A stretch of DNA of 64,000 nt from Streptomyces justiciae (GTDB lineage: Bacteria; Actinomycetota; Actinomycetes; Streptomycetales; Streptomycetaceae). Below the pieces are notes generated by a model. That model was not told where the DNA came from. It made no database searches and was given only the letters and a program-made list of their open reading frames with translations. Made by a program: the position numbers and the translations under genes. Of this stretch, positions 11,023 to 19,211 are shown piece by piece; within the stretch, counting starts at the first letter, position 1; every line of letters begins with the position of its first letter. The stretch lies in contig NZ_JADDXU010000021.1 in the NCBI RefSeq assembly GCF_015163075.1, positions 1 to 64,000 of the forward strand, read 5' to 3'.

Positions 11023-11610
11023 ATGCCGAATAACCATCAGAAGCGCGTGACCGGGCCCCTCCTGGCGGTGCTGTCCGTGATGACAGCAGGAGCACTTCTC
11101 GCCGGCTGTTCGTCGGGCGAGGAGGACGCCACCGTGACCAGCGAAGGCGGCGCGAACTCCTCTTCCTCGAGTGCGGGCGGCACGGAGAGCGCGGGCGTGG
11201 CTTACGCGCAGTGCATGCGCGAGCACGGTGTCTCGGAGTTCCCCGACCCGGAGAAGGACAGCGGGGGCGGCGTGAAGCTCGTCATCCCGCAGGGCGTCGA
11301 CCAGAACTCGCCGACCTTCAAGTCGGCCCAGTCCGCCTGTCAGGGCCTGCTCTACCAGGGCGACACCGGTGACGCCGCCGGCAGCCGGGCCTTCGACGCG
11401 ACGAAGGTCGCCGCCTGGGCCAAGTGCATCCGCGAGAACGGCGTCCCCAACTTCCCCGACCCGCAGGTGAACGGGAACACGATCGTCATCGACGCCAACG
11501 CCTCCGGCCTGACCGGGCGGGACGATCCCAAGTTCTCCAAGGCGGCCGAGGCCTGCTACAGCATCCGGCCCGGCGGCACGCTCGCCTTCATGGGAGGGCC
11601 GCAGGGATGA
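11023..11610 (+). CDS. Secreted lipoprotein with two CxR-FPDP repeats, linked to an ABC efflux operon
   Basis: A 195-residue protein with a signal peptide and lipobox LLAGC at residues 25-29, so it should be lipid-anchored outside the membrane. After a Ser/Gly linker it has two homologous segments of the form (Q/K)C-x-RE-x-GV-x-x-FPDP, each followed by a distal Cys, suggesting two small disulfide-bonded units. I know this type only as an uncharacterised actinomycete family that travels with MacA/MacB-like genes. It overlaps the next gene by ATGA. Function unknown; a substrate-capture or accessory role for the exporter is inference. Confidence 0.8.
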   Translation: MPNNHQKRVTGPLLAVLSVMTAGALLAGCSSGEEDATVTSEGGANSSSSSAGGTESAGVAYAQCMREHGVSEFPDPEKDSGGGVKLVIPQGVDQNSPTFKSAQSACQGLLYQGDTGDAAGSRAFDATKVAAWAKCIRENGVPNFPDPQVNGNTIVIDANASGLTGRDDPKFSKAAEACYSIRPGGTLAFMGGPQG

Positions 11611-12911
11611 CCAGTCAGGAGGAGGGGACCGTCGCCCGGACGGCTCCCGAGGAAGCGCCGGGCATCGACGGCAGGGAGCTGGAGTTGCGGCCCGAGGCCA
11701 TCCCCTCCCCTTCCTACGAGGGGAGCGGCGGCGCCGTGGACGAGGCGCCGGTGGACCGCCGCCGTCGCCGCCGAGGGGTGCGTATCGCCCTGGTCGTGGC
11801 GTGTGCGGCGGTGGTCGCCGCGGCCGCGGCCGGTGCCGCCCTCGGGGTGTTCGGCGGCGGGGACGACGGTACGGAGGCGACGGCGCCGTCCGGGCCGCCC
11901 GCCACGACGCAGGTCAAGCGGACGACGCTGACCAGCTCGCAGGCCCTGGACGGGCAGCTCGGGTACGGCGACACGGTGGCCGTGCAGGCCCCGGCCGCGT
12001 CCGGCTCGGCGCAGTCCGGGCAGGCGCAGGGCGGGGGCGGGGCGGCCGCCGGGGTCGTGACCTGGATGCCCTCCGACGGCGACACCATCACCCGCGGAAA
12101 GCCGGTCTACAAGGTCAACCAGCAGTCGGTGCCGCTGCTTTACGGCTCGGTGCCGCTGTACCGGACGCTGAAGCCGGGCGTCAGCGGCAGCGACGTCAAG
12201 ATGCTGGAGAAGAACCTGAAGGCGCTCGGCTACGACGGCTTCACGGTGGACTCCGACTACACCTCCGACACGGCCGCCGCCGTCGAGGAGTGGCAGGACG
12301 ACCTCGGCCGTACGGAGACCGGGGAGGTTTCGGCCGGCGACGCGGTGGTGGCGTCCGGCGCGCGGCGGGTCGCCAAGGCGGGGCTCGCCGTCGGCGACAG
12401 CCTCACCGGTGACGTGCTCACCTGGACGGGCACCGACCGGGTCATCTCCGTCGACCTTCCCGTGCAGTACGCGGACCTGGCGAAGAAGGGCGGGAAGTCG
12501 ACCGTCACGCTGCCGGACAACACGACGGTGACCGCCGTGGTGACGGACATCGGCACGCCGACCTCGTCGGGCGACTCCGGGGGCGAGGGCGGGGACCAGC
12601 AGAAGTCCTCGGGCTCGGGTTCCTCGAACGCCACCGTGCCGGTGGAGCTGAAGGTGGAGGACGCCAAGAAGCTCGGCGCCTACCAGGCCGCCTCCGTCAG
12701 TGTCGAGTTCGCGGCGGAAGCGCGGTCGAACGTGCTCGCGGTGCCGATCAGCGCCCTGTTCGCGCTGCCGGGCGGCGGTTACGCGGTCGAGGTGGTGACC
12801 GGGTCGAAGACGGAGTACCGGAACGTGAAGCTCGGCATGTTCGGCAACGGCATGGTCGAGGTCTCCGGCACCGGCATCACCGAGGGCACCGTCGTGGGGG
12901 TCCCGAAGTGA
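11607..12911 (+). CDS. Membrane-anchored efflux adaptor with peptidoglycan-binding domain (MacA/HlyD-like)
   Basis: A 434-residue protein. An acidic N-terminal tail and an Arg-rich stop (RRRRRR) precede one membrane helix at about residues 58-80. The outer part holds beta-rich adaptor segments around a PG_binding_1-like domain (about 170-235, LKPGVSGSDVKMLEKNL) and a C-terminal adaptor domain (NVLAVPISALFALPGGGYAV). A Ser/Gly linker interrupts the adaptor region near residue 320. It should link the ABC permease to the cell wall. The ATG overlaps the lipoprotein stop and the stop overlaps the ATPase GTG, so all four genes are co-translated. The substrate is unknown; the cluster peptide is a candidate by location. 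Confidence 0.87.
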   Translation: MTSQEEGTVARTAPEEAPGIDGRELELRPEAIPSPSYEGSGGAVDEAPVDRRRRRRGVRIALVVACAAVVAAAAAGAALGVFGGGDDGTEATAPSGPPATTQVKRTTLTSSQALDGQLGYGDTVAVQAPAASGSAQSGQAQGGGGAAAGVVTWMPSDGDTITRGKPVYKVNQQSVPLLYGSVPLYRTLKPGVSGSDVKMLEKNLKALGYDGFTVDSDYTSDTAAAVEEWQDDLGRTETGEVSAGDAVVASGARRVAKAGLAVGDSLTGDVLTWTGTDRVISVDLPVQYADLAKKGGKSTVTLPDNTTVTAVVTDIGTPTSSGDSGGEGGDQQKSSGSGSSNATVPVELKVEDAKKLGAYQAASVSVEFAAEARSNVLAVPISALFALPGGGYAVEVVTGSKTEYRNVKLGMFGNGMVEVSGTGITEGTVVGVPK

Positions 12912-13630
12912 CCGTCACCGCCCACCCGGTGATCGAGCTGGCCGGGGTCGGCAAGTCGTACGGGGACGTGGCCGCGCTGGTCGAGGCGGACCTGGTGGTC
13001 CACCGCGGCGAGATGCTCGCGGTCGTCGGCCCCTCGGGCTCGGGCAAGTCCACCATGCTCAACATCATGGGCACCCTGGACCGGCCCACCTCCGGGACGG
13101 TGGCGATCGCCGGGCACGCCGTGGACTCCCTCAACGACCGGGAACTGTCGGCGCTGCGGGCCGGGACCATCGGCTTCGTCTTCCAGCAGTTCCATCTGGC
13201 CTCCGGGGTGTCCGCGCTGGACAGCGTGGCGGACGGGCTGCTGTACAGCGGGCGGCCGCGCCGGGAGCGGCGCCGGGTCGCCGAGGTGGCGCTGCGCAGG
13301 GTGGGTCTGGGGCACCGGCTCTTCCACGAGCCGCAGCAGCTGTCGGGCGGTGAGAAGCAGCGGGTGGCGATCGCCCGGGCGGTGGTCGGCGATCCGCCGC
13401 TGCTGCTGGCCGACGAGCCGACCGGCGCCCTCGACTCCCGCTCGGGGACGGTGGTGATGGAGCTGCTCCACGAACTGCACGAGGCCGGCACGACGGTCGT
13501 TGTCATCACCCACGACCGGGACATCGCGGCGTCCCTGCCGCGCGAGGTCCGGGTGCGGGACGGCCGTATCGAGCACGACTCGGGATCACCGGGGCCCCGG
13601 GCCCTGACGCACACGGGGGTGGGGCGATGA
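12908..13630 (+). CDS. ABC transporter ATP-binding protein (MacB/LolD-type)
   Basis: A 240-residue ATPase with Walker A GPSGSGKST, Q-loop FVFQQFHL, signature LSGGEKQR, Walker B LLLADEPTGALD and switch His in VVITHDRD. This is the standard length for ATPases that pair with FtsX/MacB permeases. The GTG start overlaps the upstream stop, and its own stop overlaps the permease ATG. It powers mechanotransmission-type export together with the adaptor upstream and the permease downstream. Confidence 0.95.
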   Translation: MTVTAHPVIELAGVGKSYGDVAALVEADLVVHRGEMLAVVGPSGSGKSTMLNIMGTLDRPTSGTVAIAGHAVDSLNDRELSALRAGTIGFVFQQFHLASGVSALDSVADGLLYSGRPRRERRRVAEVALRRVGLGHRLFHEPQQLSGGEKQRVAIARAVVGDPPLLLADEPTGALDSRSGTVVMELLHELHEAGTTVVVITHDRDIAASLPREVRVRDGRIEHDSGSPGPRALTHTGVGR

Positions 13631-14886
13631 GTACGGCGTATCCGGCGCTGCCGGCCGAACGGCAGCGGCCCTGGGACGACCTGCCCCCGCCGCCGCGGCC
13701 CAAGGCGGCCCGGCTGAGCCTGTCGGACGTGGCCCGGGTGGGCGGCTGGGGCCTGCGCTCGCGCCCCATGCGGGTCTTCCTGTCGGCCCTCGGCATCGCG
13801 ATCGGCATCGCCGCGATGATCGGCGTGGTGGGCATCTCCACCTCGTCGACCAACGACCTGAACAAGCAGCTGGCCGCGCTCGGCACCAATCTGCTCACCG
13901 TCGCCCCGGGCACCACGATGACCGGCGACAACGCCCATCTGTCCGAGGACGCCGTCGCGATGATCGCGAACCGGCCCGAGGTGATCTCGGCCTCCGCGAC
14001 GGGCACCACGGACGCCAAGCTCTACCGCAACGACCGGGTGCCGGCGGTGGAGTCGGGCGGTCTGACGGTCAGCGCGGCCCGCACGGACCTGCTGCGCTCC
14101 ATCGGCGGGAAGATCGTGGACGGCCGCTGGCTCAACAACGCCAACAGCCGCTACCCGGCCGTGGTCCTCGGGTCGGAGACGGCACGCAGCCTGGGCATCC
14201 ACCGGGCCGGGACGGACGTACAGGTGTGGCTCGGCAACCGCTGGTTCACCGTGGTGGGGCTGCTGGCCCCCAACGAACTGCTGCCCGCCCTTGACACCCA
14301 GGCCTTCGTGGGCTGGTCGGTGGCGGAGAAGGAGCTGTCCTTCGACGGCTACCCGACGACCGTCTACACCCGCGCCAAGGACGCGGACGTCGAGACGGTG
14401 CACAGCGTGCTCGGCCCGACGGTCTCCCCGGAGGACCCCAACGAGGTCAACGTCTCCCGCCCCTCCGACGCACTGGCCGCCAAGCACGCCGCCGACAAGT
14501 CGCTGAGCGGGCTGCTCCTCGGCCTCGGCGGGGTCGCGCTGCTGGTCGGCGGGGTCGGGGTGGCCAACACCATGGTCATCTCGGTGCTGGAACGCCGCTC
14601 GGAGATCGGACTGCGCCGCTCGCTCGGCGCCACCCGGGGCCAGATCAGGATCCAGTTCCTCGCCGAGGCGCTGCTGCTGTCCGGGCTCGGAGGCCTCGGC
14701 GGTGTCCTGCTGGGCATCGGGGTGACCGACGGCTACGCCGCCTATCAGGGGTGGGCGGCCCTGGTGCCGCTGTGGGCGATGGCCGGCGGCCTGGCCGCCA
14801 CCCTCGCCATCGGCGGACTGGCCGGCTTCTACCCCGCGGTCCGCGCGGCCCGGCTCCCCCCGACGGAGGCCCTCGCGACCAACTAG
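13627..14886 (+). CDS. ABC transporter permease (MacB/FtsX family)
   Basis: A 419-residue permease. It has one N-terminal helix at about residues 50-70 (MRVFLSALGIAIGIAAMIG), a large outer MacB core domain (about 75-290), and three C-terminal helices with the FtsX signature ISVLERRSEIGLRRSLGAT. It is the last gene of the four-gene efflux unit. The family exports peptides, macrolides or lipoproteins, or relays a signal to wall hydrolases. Placement inside the cluster suggests product export or self-protection, but similar four-gene sets also occur outside clusters. Confidence 0.94.
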   Translation: MSTAYPALPAERQRPWDDLPPPPRPKAARLSLSDVARVGGWGLRSRPMRVFLSALGIAIGIAAMIGVVGISTSSTNDLNKQLAALGTNLLTVAPGTTMTGDNAHLSEDAVAMIANRPEVISASATGTTDAKLYRNDRVPAVESGGLTVSAARTDLLRSIGGKIVDGRWLNNANSRYPAVVLGSETARSLGIHRAGTDVQVWLGNRWFTVVGLLAPNELLPALDTQAFVGWSVAEKELSFDGYPTTVYTRAKDADVETVHSVLGPTVSPEDPNEVNVSRPSDALAAKHAADKSLSGLLLGLGGVALLVGGVGVANTMVISVLERRSEIGLRRSLGATRGQIRIQFLAEALLLSGLGGLGGVLLGIGVTDGYAAYQGWAALVPLWAMAGGLAATLAIGGLAGFYPAVRAARLPPTEALATN

Positions 14887-14937
14887 CCGCCCTGGACGGT
14901 GGCTTGACATTCCGGACCGCGGCGCCTCCGTCGCCAT

Positions 14938-14953
14938 CCCCCGCCGGCGGGGG
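14938..14953. other. Perfect 16-bp GC palindrome after the efflux operon
   Basis: The sequence CCCCCGCCGGCGGGGG is its own reverse complement and lies 51 bp after the permease stop and 22 bp before the StrR-type box. It may form the stem of a weak terminator or be a separate binding site. There is no T-run. Confidence 0.5.
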
Positions 14954-14975
14954 CGCCGCACCCCGGTCGTCCGGT

Positions 14976-15004
14976 GTCCAACTGCCCGGGTCGGCCGGTT
15001 GGAC
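14976..15004. promoter_or_regulatory. StrR-family operator GTCCAA-N17-TTGGAC upstream of mbtH
   Basis: Both half-sites are exact reverse complements with a 17-base spacer. This is the consensus I know for the glycopeptide-cluster StrR regulators Bbr (balhimycin) and Dbv4 (A40926). It lies 180 bp before the mbtH ATG. A candidate -10 element (TATCTA) lies further down at about 15075-15080. The cluster's own StrR gene at 17892 is the obvious binding protein. Confidence 0.85.
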
Positions 15005-15183
15005 GACCCTGTCGCGCCGGACGCCCGCAGGTCAGACTGTGATCCGGCTCCGCCCGGCCCACCCCAAAAACAAATATCTAATGCCGCGGAATGTCCTCGA
15101 ATTGGTGAACCTTGTTCGCCCCAATGGCTCGGGCTAAGGTTTTCTTATCCATCGAGGAATTAATCCGATCCGCGGGAGTGATT

Positions 15184-15408
15184 ATGGCGAACCCGTTCGA
15201 TGATGAAGACGGGACCTTTCTGGTGCTCGTGAACAGGGAGAATCAGCACTCGTTGTGGCCTGCATTCGCTGAAATTCCGAATGACTGGAGGCTCGTTTTC
15301 GGAGAGGCCTCGCGCAAGGAATGCCTCGCCTATGTGGAGGAGAGCTGGACGGACCTGCGTCCGCAGAGCCTCATCGACGCCATGAAGGAGACCGAGGCGG
15401 CCCGCTAG
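15184..15408 (+). CDS. mbtH: MbtH-like protein
   Basis: A 74-residue protein with the family hallmarks: NPFDDEDG at the N-terminus, then the invariant tryptophans and SLWP, with FGEA and WTDLRPQSL. MbtH proteins bind adenylation domains and are needed for folding or activity of many NRPSs. The start is the ATG 7 bp after GGGAG; the same frame is open further upstream, but family length supports this start. It is the first gene behind the 14976 StrR-type box and lies 40 bp before the ABC exporter. Its partners here would be the two A domains of the NRPS and others upstream of the window. Confidence 0.96.
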   Translation: MANPFDDEDGTFLVLVNRENQHSLWPAFAEIPNDWRLVFGEASRKECLAYVEESWTDLRPQSLIDAMKETEAAR

Positions 15409-15448
15409 TGGCCCGCCCGACCGCAGCGACGCTACCCAGGGAGTACCC

Positions 15449-17584
15449 GTGGCCATGATGGGCGGACCCGTCATGATCCGGTCCGACGGGCCGGATTCCT
15501 CGAACAACACCCAGCGGGCGAAGCCCGGAACGACGAAGAGAATCATCCCGTACACCCGCGGACACCGCCGCGCCATCGGCTATCTCGTGGTCTGCACCAC
15601 GCTGAACGCCCTGTGCGCGGTGGCCCCGCCCCTGCTCCTGAAGTACCTGATCGACGACGGCATCATGGCCGGCGACAACGGGACCGTGGCCTGGCTCGCG
15701 GGCGCGGTCGCCGCGGTCTCCGTCCTGGCGGCCGTGGTCGGCTTCGGGGAGAGCTGGTTCTCCGCCAAGGTCAGCGAGGGACTCGTCTACGACCTGCGGG
15801 TGCAGGTCTTCGACCACGTGCAGCGCCAGTCGCTCGCCTTCTTCACCCGCGCGCAGACCGGCGCGCTGGTGAGCCGCCTGAACACCGATGTGATCGGCGC
15901 CCAGCAGGCGGTCACCCAGATGCTCTCCACGGTGGTCTCCGCCGGACTGACCGTCCTGTTCGTGCTCGGCACGATGTTCTACCTGTCCTGGACGATCACC
16001 CTGATCTCCCTGGTCCTGGTCCCGTTCTTCATCCTCCCCGGCCGGCTCGTCGGCCGCCGGCTCCAGGGCCTGGCCCGACGGCACATGCAGGTCAACGCCG
16101 AGATGGGCTCGCTCATGCACGAGCGGTTCAACGTCGCCGGCGCGCTCCTCGCCAAGCTCTACAGCCGCCCGGACCGGGAGACCGCCGGCTATGCGCGGCT
16201 CGCCGCCCGCGGCCGGGACATCGGCGTGCGCAACTCGGTGTCGATGAAGCTGCTCTTCCTGTCGAGCATGTTCATCGGCTCGATCGCCACCGCCGTCGTC
16301 TACGGCGTCGGCGGGACCCTCTCCGTGAACGGCGTCTTCGAGGTCGGCACCCTGGTCGCCCTCGCCACGCTGCTCACCCGGCTGATGGCCCCGGTCGGCC
16401 AGCTCTCCAACGCCCAGGCCGACGCGATGACGGCGCTCGTCAGCTTCGACCGGCTCTTCGAGATCCTCGACCTGAAGCCGCTGGTCACCGAGAAGCCCGA
16501 CGCGGTGGCGCTGCCGGCCGCCGGCAGCCGCGAGACGGCCCCCGGCGTCGAGTTCCGCGGGGTGTCGTTCCGCCACCCGCGGCCCGCCGACGTCTCGCTG
16601 GCCTCGCTGGAGGACTTCGCCACACCGACGCCCGAGCGCGAGGGCGACAGCTGGGCGCTGCGCGACCTCAGCTTCACCGTGCCGGCCGGCAAGCTCACCG
16701 CGCTCGTCGGCCCGTCCGGCGCGGGCAAGACCACCGTCACGCACCTGGTGCCGCGGTTGTACGACCCGGAGGAGGGCACCGTCCTCATCGACGGCCGCGA
16801 CGTGCGCGACCTGACGCTGCAATCGCTGAGCGACACCGTCGGCATGGTCACCCAGGACGGGCACCTGCTGCACACCACCATCCGGGAGAACCTGCTCTAC
16901 GCCCGCCCGGACGCCACCGAGGAGGAACTGGTCGCGGCCTGCCGGGCCGCCCAGATCTGGCGGCTCGTCGCCTCCCTGCCCGACGGCCTCGACACCATGG
17001 TCGGTGACCGCGGCTACCGGCTCTCCGGCGGCGAGAAGCAGCGCATCGCCATGGCCCGGCTGCTCCTCAAGGCCCCGCCGGTGGTGGTGCTCGACGAGGC
17101 GACCGCGCACCTGGACTCCGAGTCCGAGGCCGCCCTGCAACTGGCCCTGAAGACCGCGCTCGCGGGCCGCACCTCCCTGGTCATCGCGCACCGGCTGTCC
17201 ACCATCCGGGACGCGGACCAGATCATCGTCCTGGACCAGGGGCGGATCGCCGAGCGCGGCACCCATGACGAACTGCTCGCGCTCGGCGGGCTCTACGCCG
17301 AGCTGTACCGCACCCAGTTCGCCACGCCGGCCCTCGCCGACGAGGAGCCGGCCGAGGCCGAGGAGGTGCCGCAGCAGCGGGTCCCGGAACCGGTCGGCCA
17401 CGGCCACGGGGGGCCGGTCTTCTTCGGCCCCGGCGGCCCCGAGGGCCCGGGCGGCCCCGGCGGACCGGGGATGCAGGGCGGTCCGGGGATGCCCGGCCCC
17501 GGCCCCGGGCCCGGACCGCGGCCGGTCGTCTTCGGCCCCGGCCCCCAGGGGCCCGGCGGACCGGGCGGCCCCCGGCCCCACTGA
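15449..17584 (+). CDS. ABC exporter, fused membrane and ATPase domains (glycopeptide-cluster type)
   Basis: A 711-residue half-transporter. The membrane domain covers about residues 40-340 with six helices. The ATPase domain has Walker A GPSGAGKTT near 421, signature LSGGEKQR near 525 and Walker B VVVLDEATAHLD near 550. Residues from about 655 to the end are a Gly/Pro-rich, collagen-like tail that normal ABC exporters lack. The GTG start follows AGGGAG by 6 bp; an in-frame ATG two codons later is an alternative. ABC exporters of this design stand next to mbtH in glycopeptide clusters and export the peptide. It is probably controlled by the StrR box ahead of mbtH and is closed by a strong terminator. 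Confidence 0.94.
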   Translation: MAMMGGPVMIRSDGPDSSNNTQRAKPGTTKRIIPYTRGHRRAIGYLVVCTTLNALCAVAPPLLLKYLIDDGIMAGDNGTVAWLAGAVAAVSVLAAVVGFGESWFSAKVSEGLVYDLRVQVFDHVQRQSLAFFTRAQTGALVSRLNTDVIGAQQAVTQMLSTVVSAGLTVLFVLGTMFYLSWTITLISLVLVPFFILPGRLVGRRLQGLARRHMQVNAEMGSLMHERFNVAGALLAKLYSRPDRETAGYARLAARGRDIGVRNSVSMKLLFLSSMFIGSIATAVVYGVGGTLSVNGVFEVGTLVALATLLTRLMAPVGQLSNAQADAMTALVSFDRLFEILDLKPLVTEKPDAVALPAAGSRETAPGVEFRGVSFRHPRPADVSLASLEDFATPTPEREGDSWALRDLSFTVPAGKLTALVGPSGAGKTTVTHLVPRLYDPEEGTVLIDGRDVRDLTLQSLSDTVGMVTQDGHLLHTTIRENLLYARPDATEEELVAACRAAQIWRLVASLPDGLDTMVGDRGYRLSGGEKQRIAMARLLLKAPPVVVLDEATAHLDSESEAALQLALKTALAGRTSLVIAHRLSTIRDADQIIVLDQGRIAERGTHDELLALGGLYAELYRTQFATPALADEEPAEAEEVPQQRVPEPVGHGHGGPVFFGPGGPEGPGGPGGPGMQGGPGMPGPGPGPGPRPVVFGPGPQGPGGPGGPRPH

Positions 17585-17601
17585 GTACGGCCCGAATGAC
17601 C

Positions 17602-17640
17602 GGTGCCCGCGACGCTCCCACGGCGTCGCGGGCACCTCTT
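17602..17640 (+). terminator. Strong hairpin terminator after the ABC exporter
   Basis: A perfect 14-bp stem (17602-17615 with 17623-17636) with a 7-base loop is followed by TCTTTG. It separates the mbtH-exporter transcript from the strR gene. Confidence 0.85.
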
Positions 17641-17891
17641 TGTCCAGCTCACACCCACACCCCCTAGAGGTAGGGGGGAGGCCCGCTCGAACCGCAGGGG
17701 TTTCGCCCAGGATGTCAGGCTGTTAATTTCGGTCACATCTGAAGCAGGCAAATGTCGACCTTGTGAAATCGCTCCCCCCACATTCCGACAACCGGCGATG
17801 GATTTTCGGCAGAAAGCGTGCTCGGACGAGAAATTCTTCTTCGTGGACGGCAACCGCCTTTCGCAGCAGCGTGGGGATGTAAGGAGCTGGG
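17641..17891 (+). promoter_or_regulatory. AT-richer leader region upstream of the StrR gene
   Basis: About 250 bp without coding potential lie between the terminator and the strR start. Base composition drops well below the surroundings (for example CTGTTAATTTCGG near 17720), as expected for a promoter and 5' leader. I found no StrR-type palindrome here, so autoregulation through that box is not apparent. A clear AAGGAG ribosome site lies just before the GTG. Confidence 0.45.
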
Positions 17892-18899
17892 GTGGAGTCC
17901 GAGGGAGCAATAAGTCAGCAGCCCGTCGTGGAGGTCGAGATCGGCTCGTTGAGCCTGTCCGGATCGCCACGGTTGGCCGGAGAGAGAACGGAGCACATCC
18001 AGGTACTCGCGGCGGCGCAGAATCCGCTGCCGCCGATCACGGTGCACCGGCAGACGATGCGGGTCATCGACGGCTACCACCGGCTGAAGGCCGCCCGGTT
18101 GCGCGGCGAGAGCAGGATCGCCGCCCGGTTCTTCGACGGCGACGAAGCCGCGGCCTTCGTCCTCGCGGTCCAACTCAACGTCCACCACGGCCTTCCGCTG
18201 GCGCTCGCCGACCGCAAGCGCGCCGCCGAGCGCATCGTCGTCTCCCATCCGCAGTGGTCCGACCGCAGGGTCGCCTCGGTCACCGGGATCGCCCCCGGGA
18301 CCGTCGGCGAGATCCGCAAGCGGGTCGTCCAGCTGCCGGGACCGGAGGGACGGCGGCTCGGTCAGGACGGCAGACTGCGGCCGGTCGACGGCAGTACCGG
18401 CCGCATCCTGGCAGGTGAACTGCTCACGGAGAACCCGGAGCTGTCACTGCGTCAGGTCGCGCGGGCGGCCGGGATCTCCCCGGAGACCGCCCGGGACGTA
18501 CGCAACCGGCTGCGCAACGGCGAGGACCCGCTGCCCCGGCAGCGCCGGCGCAAGCAGGAGCGGACCGAACCCGGGGAGCCGCCCGGGCGCGGGGAGTTCG
18601 GGGCGCTGCGACTCGCCCGGCCGGCTCCCCGGACCCGCCCGGACATGACGCAGGCGCCGGACCGCGCCGTGCTCATCAAGCGACTGAAGGCCGACCCGGC
18701 ACTGCGCTTCACGGAGACCGGCCGCAACCTGCTGCGCCTGCTCGTCCTGCACTCGCTGCGCAAGGAGGAGTGGGAGGCGATCGTCAGCAACGTCCCGCCG
18801 CACTGCAGCGACATCGTGGCGGATCTCGCCCGGCAGTTCGCCGACCTCTGGTCGGATTTCGCCGAGCGGGTCAGGGACGACGTCGCACAGATCGGCTGA
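17892..18899 (+). CDS. StrR-family pathway-specific transcriptional activator
   Basis: A 335-residue protein with a ParB-like N-terminal domain (about residues 20-100, including ITVHRQTMRVIDGYHRLKAA). A helix-turn-helix follows (VASVTGIAPGTVGEIRKRV), and a second HTH-like segment occurs near residue 200 (LRQVARAAGISPETARDVR). Length and layout match StrR, Bbr, Dbv4 and Tei15*, which activate streptomycin and glycopeptide clusters. The GTG start follows AAGGAG. Its probable targets are the two boxes at 14976 and 21988. A strong terminator follows 22 bp after the stop, so it is monocistronic. Function well supported; the effector, if any, is unknown. Confidence 0.94.
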   Translation: MESEGAISQQPVVEVEIGSLSLSGSPRLAGERTEHIQVLAAAQNPLPPITVHRQTMRVIDGYHRLKAARLRGESRIAARFFDGDEAAAFVLAVQLNVHHGLPLALADRKRAAERIVVSHPQWSDRRVASVTGIAPGTVGEIRKRVVQLPGPEGRRLGQDGRLRPVDGSTGRILAGELLTENPELSLRQVARAAGISPETARDVRNRLRNGEDPLPRQRRRKQERTEPGEPPGRGEFGALRLARPAPRTRPDMTQAPDRAVLIKRLKADPALRFTETGRNLLRLLVLHSLRKEEWEAIVSNVPPHCSDIVADLARQFADLWSDFAERVRDDVAQIG

Positions 18900-18920
18900 G
18901 ACCGCCTTTCGGAATGTCGA

Positions 18921-18954
18921 CCGTCGCGAAAGTTGCCGCTTTCGCGACGGTTTT
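18921..18954 (+). terminator. Rho-independent terminator after strR
   Basis: A perfect 12-bp stem, CCGTCGCGAAAG with CTTTCGCGACGG, and a 6-base loop are followed directly by TTTT. Confidence 0.92.
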
Positions 18955-19211
18955 CCTGTCCACTCCGCCGGTGAGATGGCGCGAATCCTTCGCCCGTTAT
19001 TCACCGAAGGGTTCTGTGTCTTGCCTTTGAGTTTCCCGTGGATTATCGGCCGATCGCTGTCCGAAAATCGCCCCCATTCCTCTAGCCGAGTGGCCGAAAT
19101 CTTGCCGTGCTGGCGCTAATGAGCCGCTATCCTGGCGATGTAGTTGCAGGTCAGAGACGTTTTGTTCGGACCTCAAATACTCACGGGTCAGCGTAGGTAC
19201 GGGGGGTACCT
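18955..19211 (+). promoter_or_regulatory. Intergenic region upstream of the LuxR regulator
   Basis: This AT-richer stretch should hold the luxR promoter. A possible -10 (TATCCT) is at 19128-19133, but I see no well-spaced -35. No StrR-type box is present. Confidence 0.4.
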
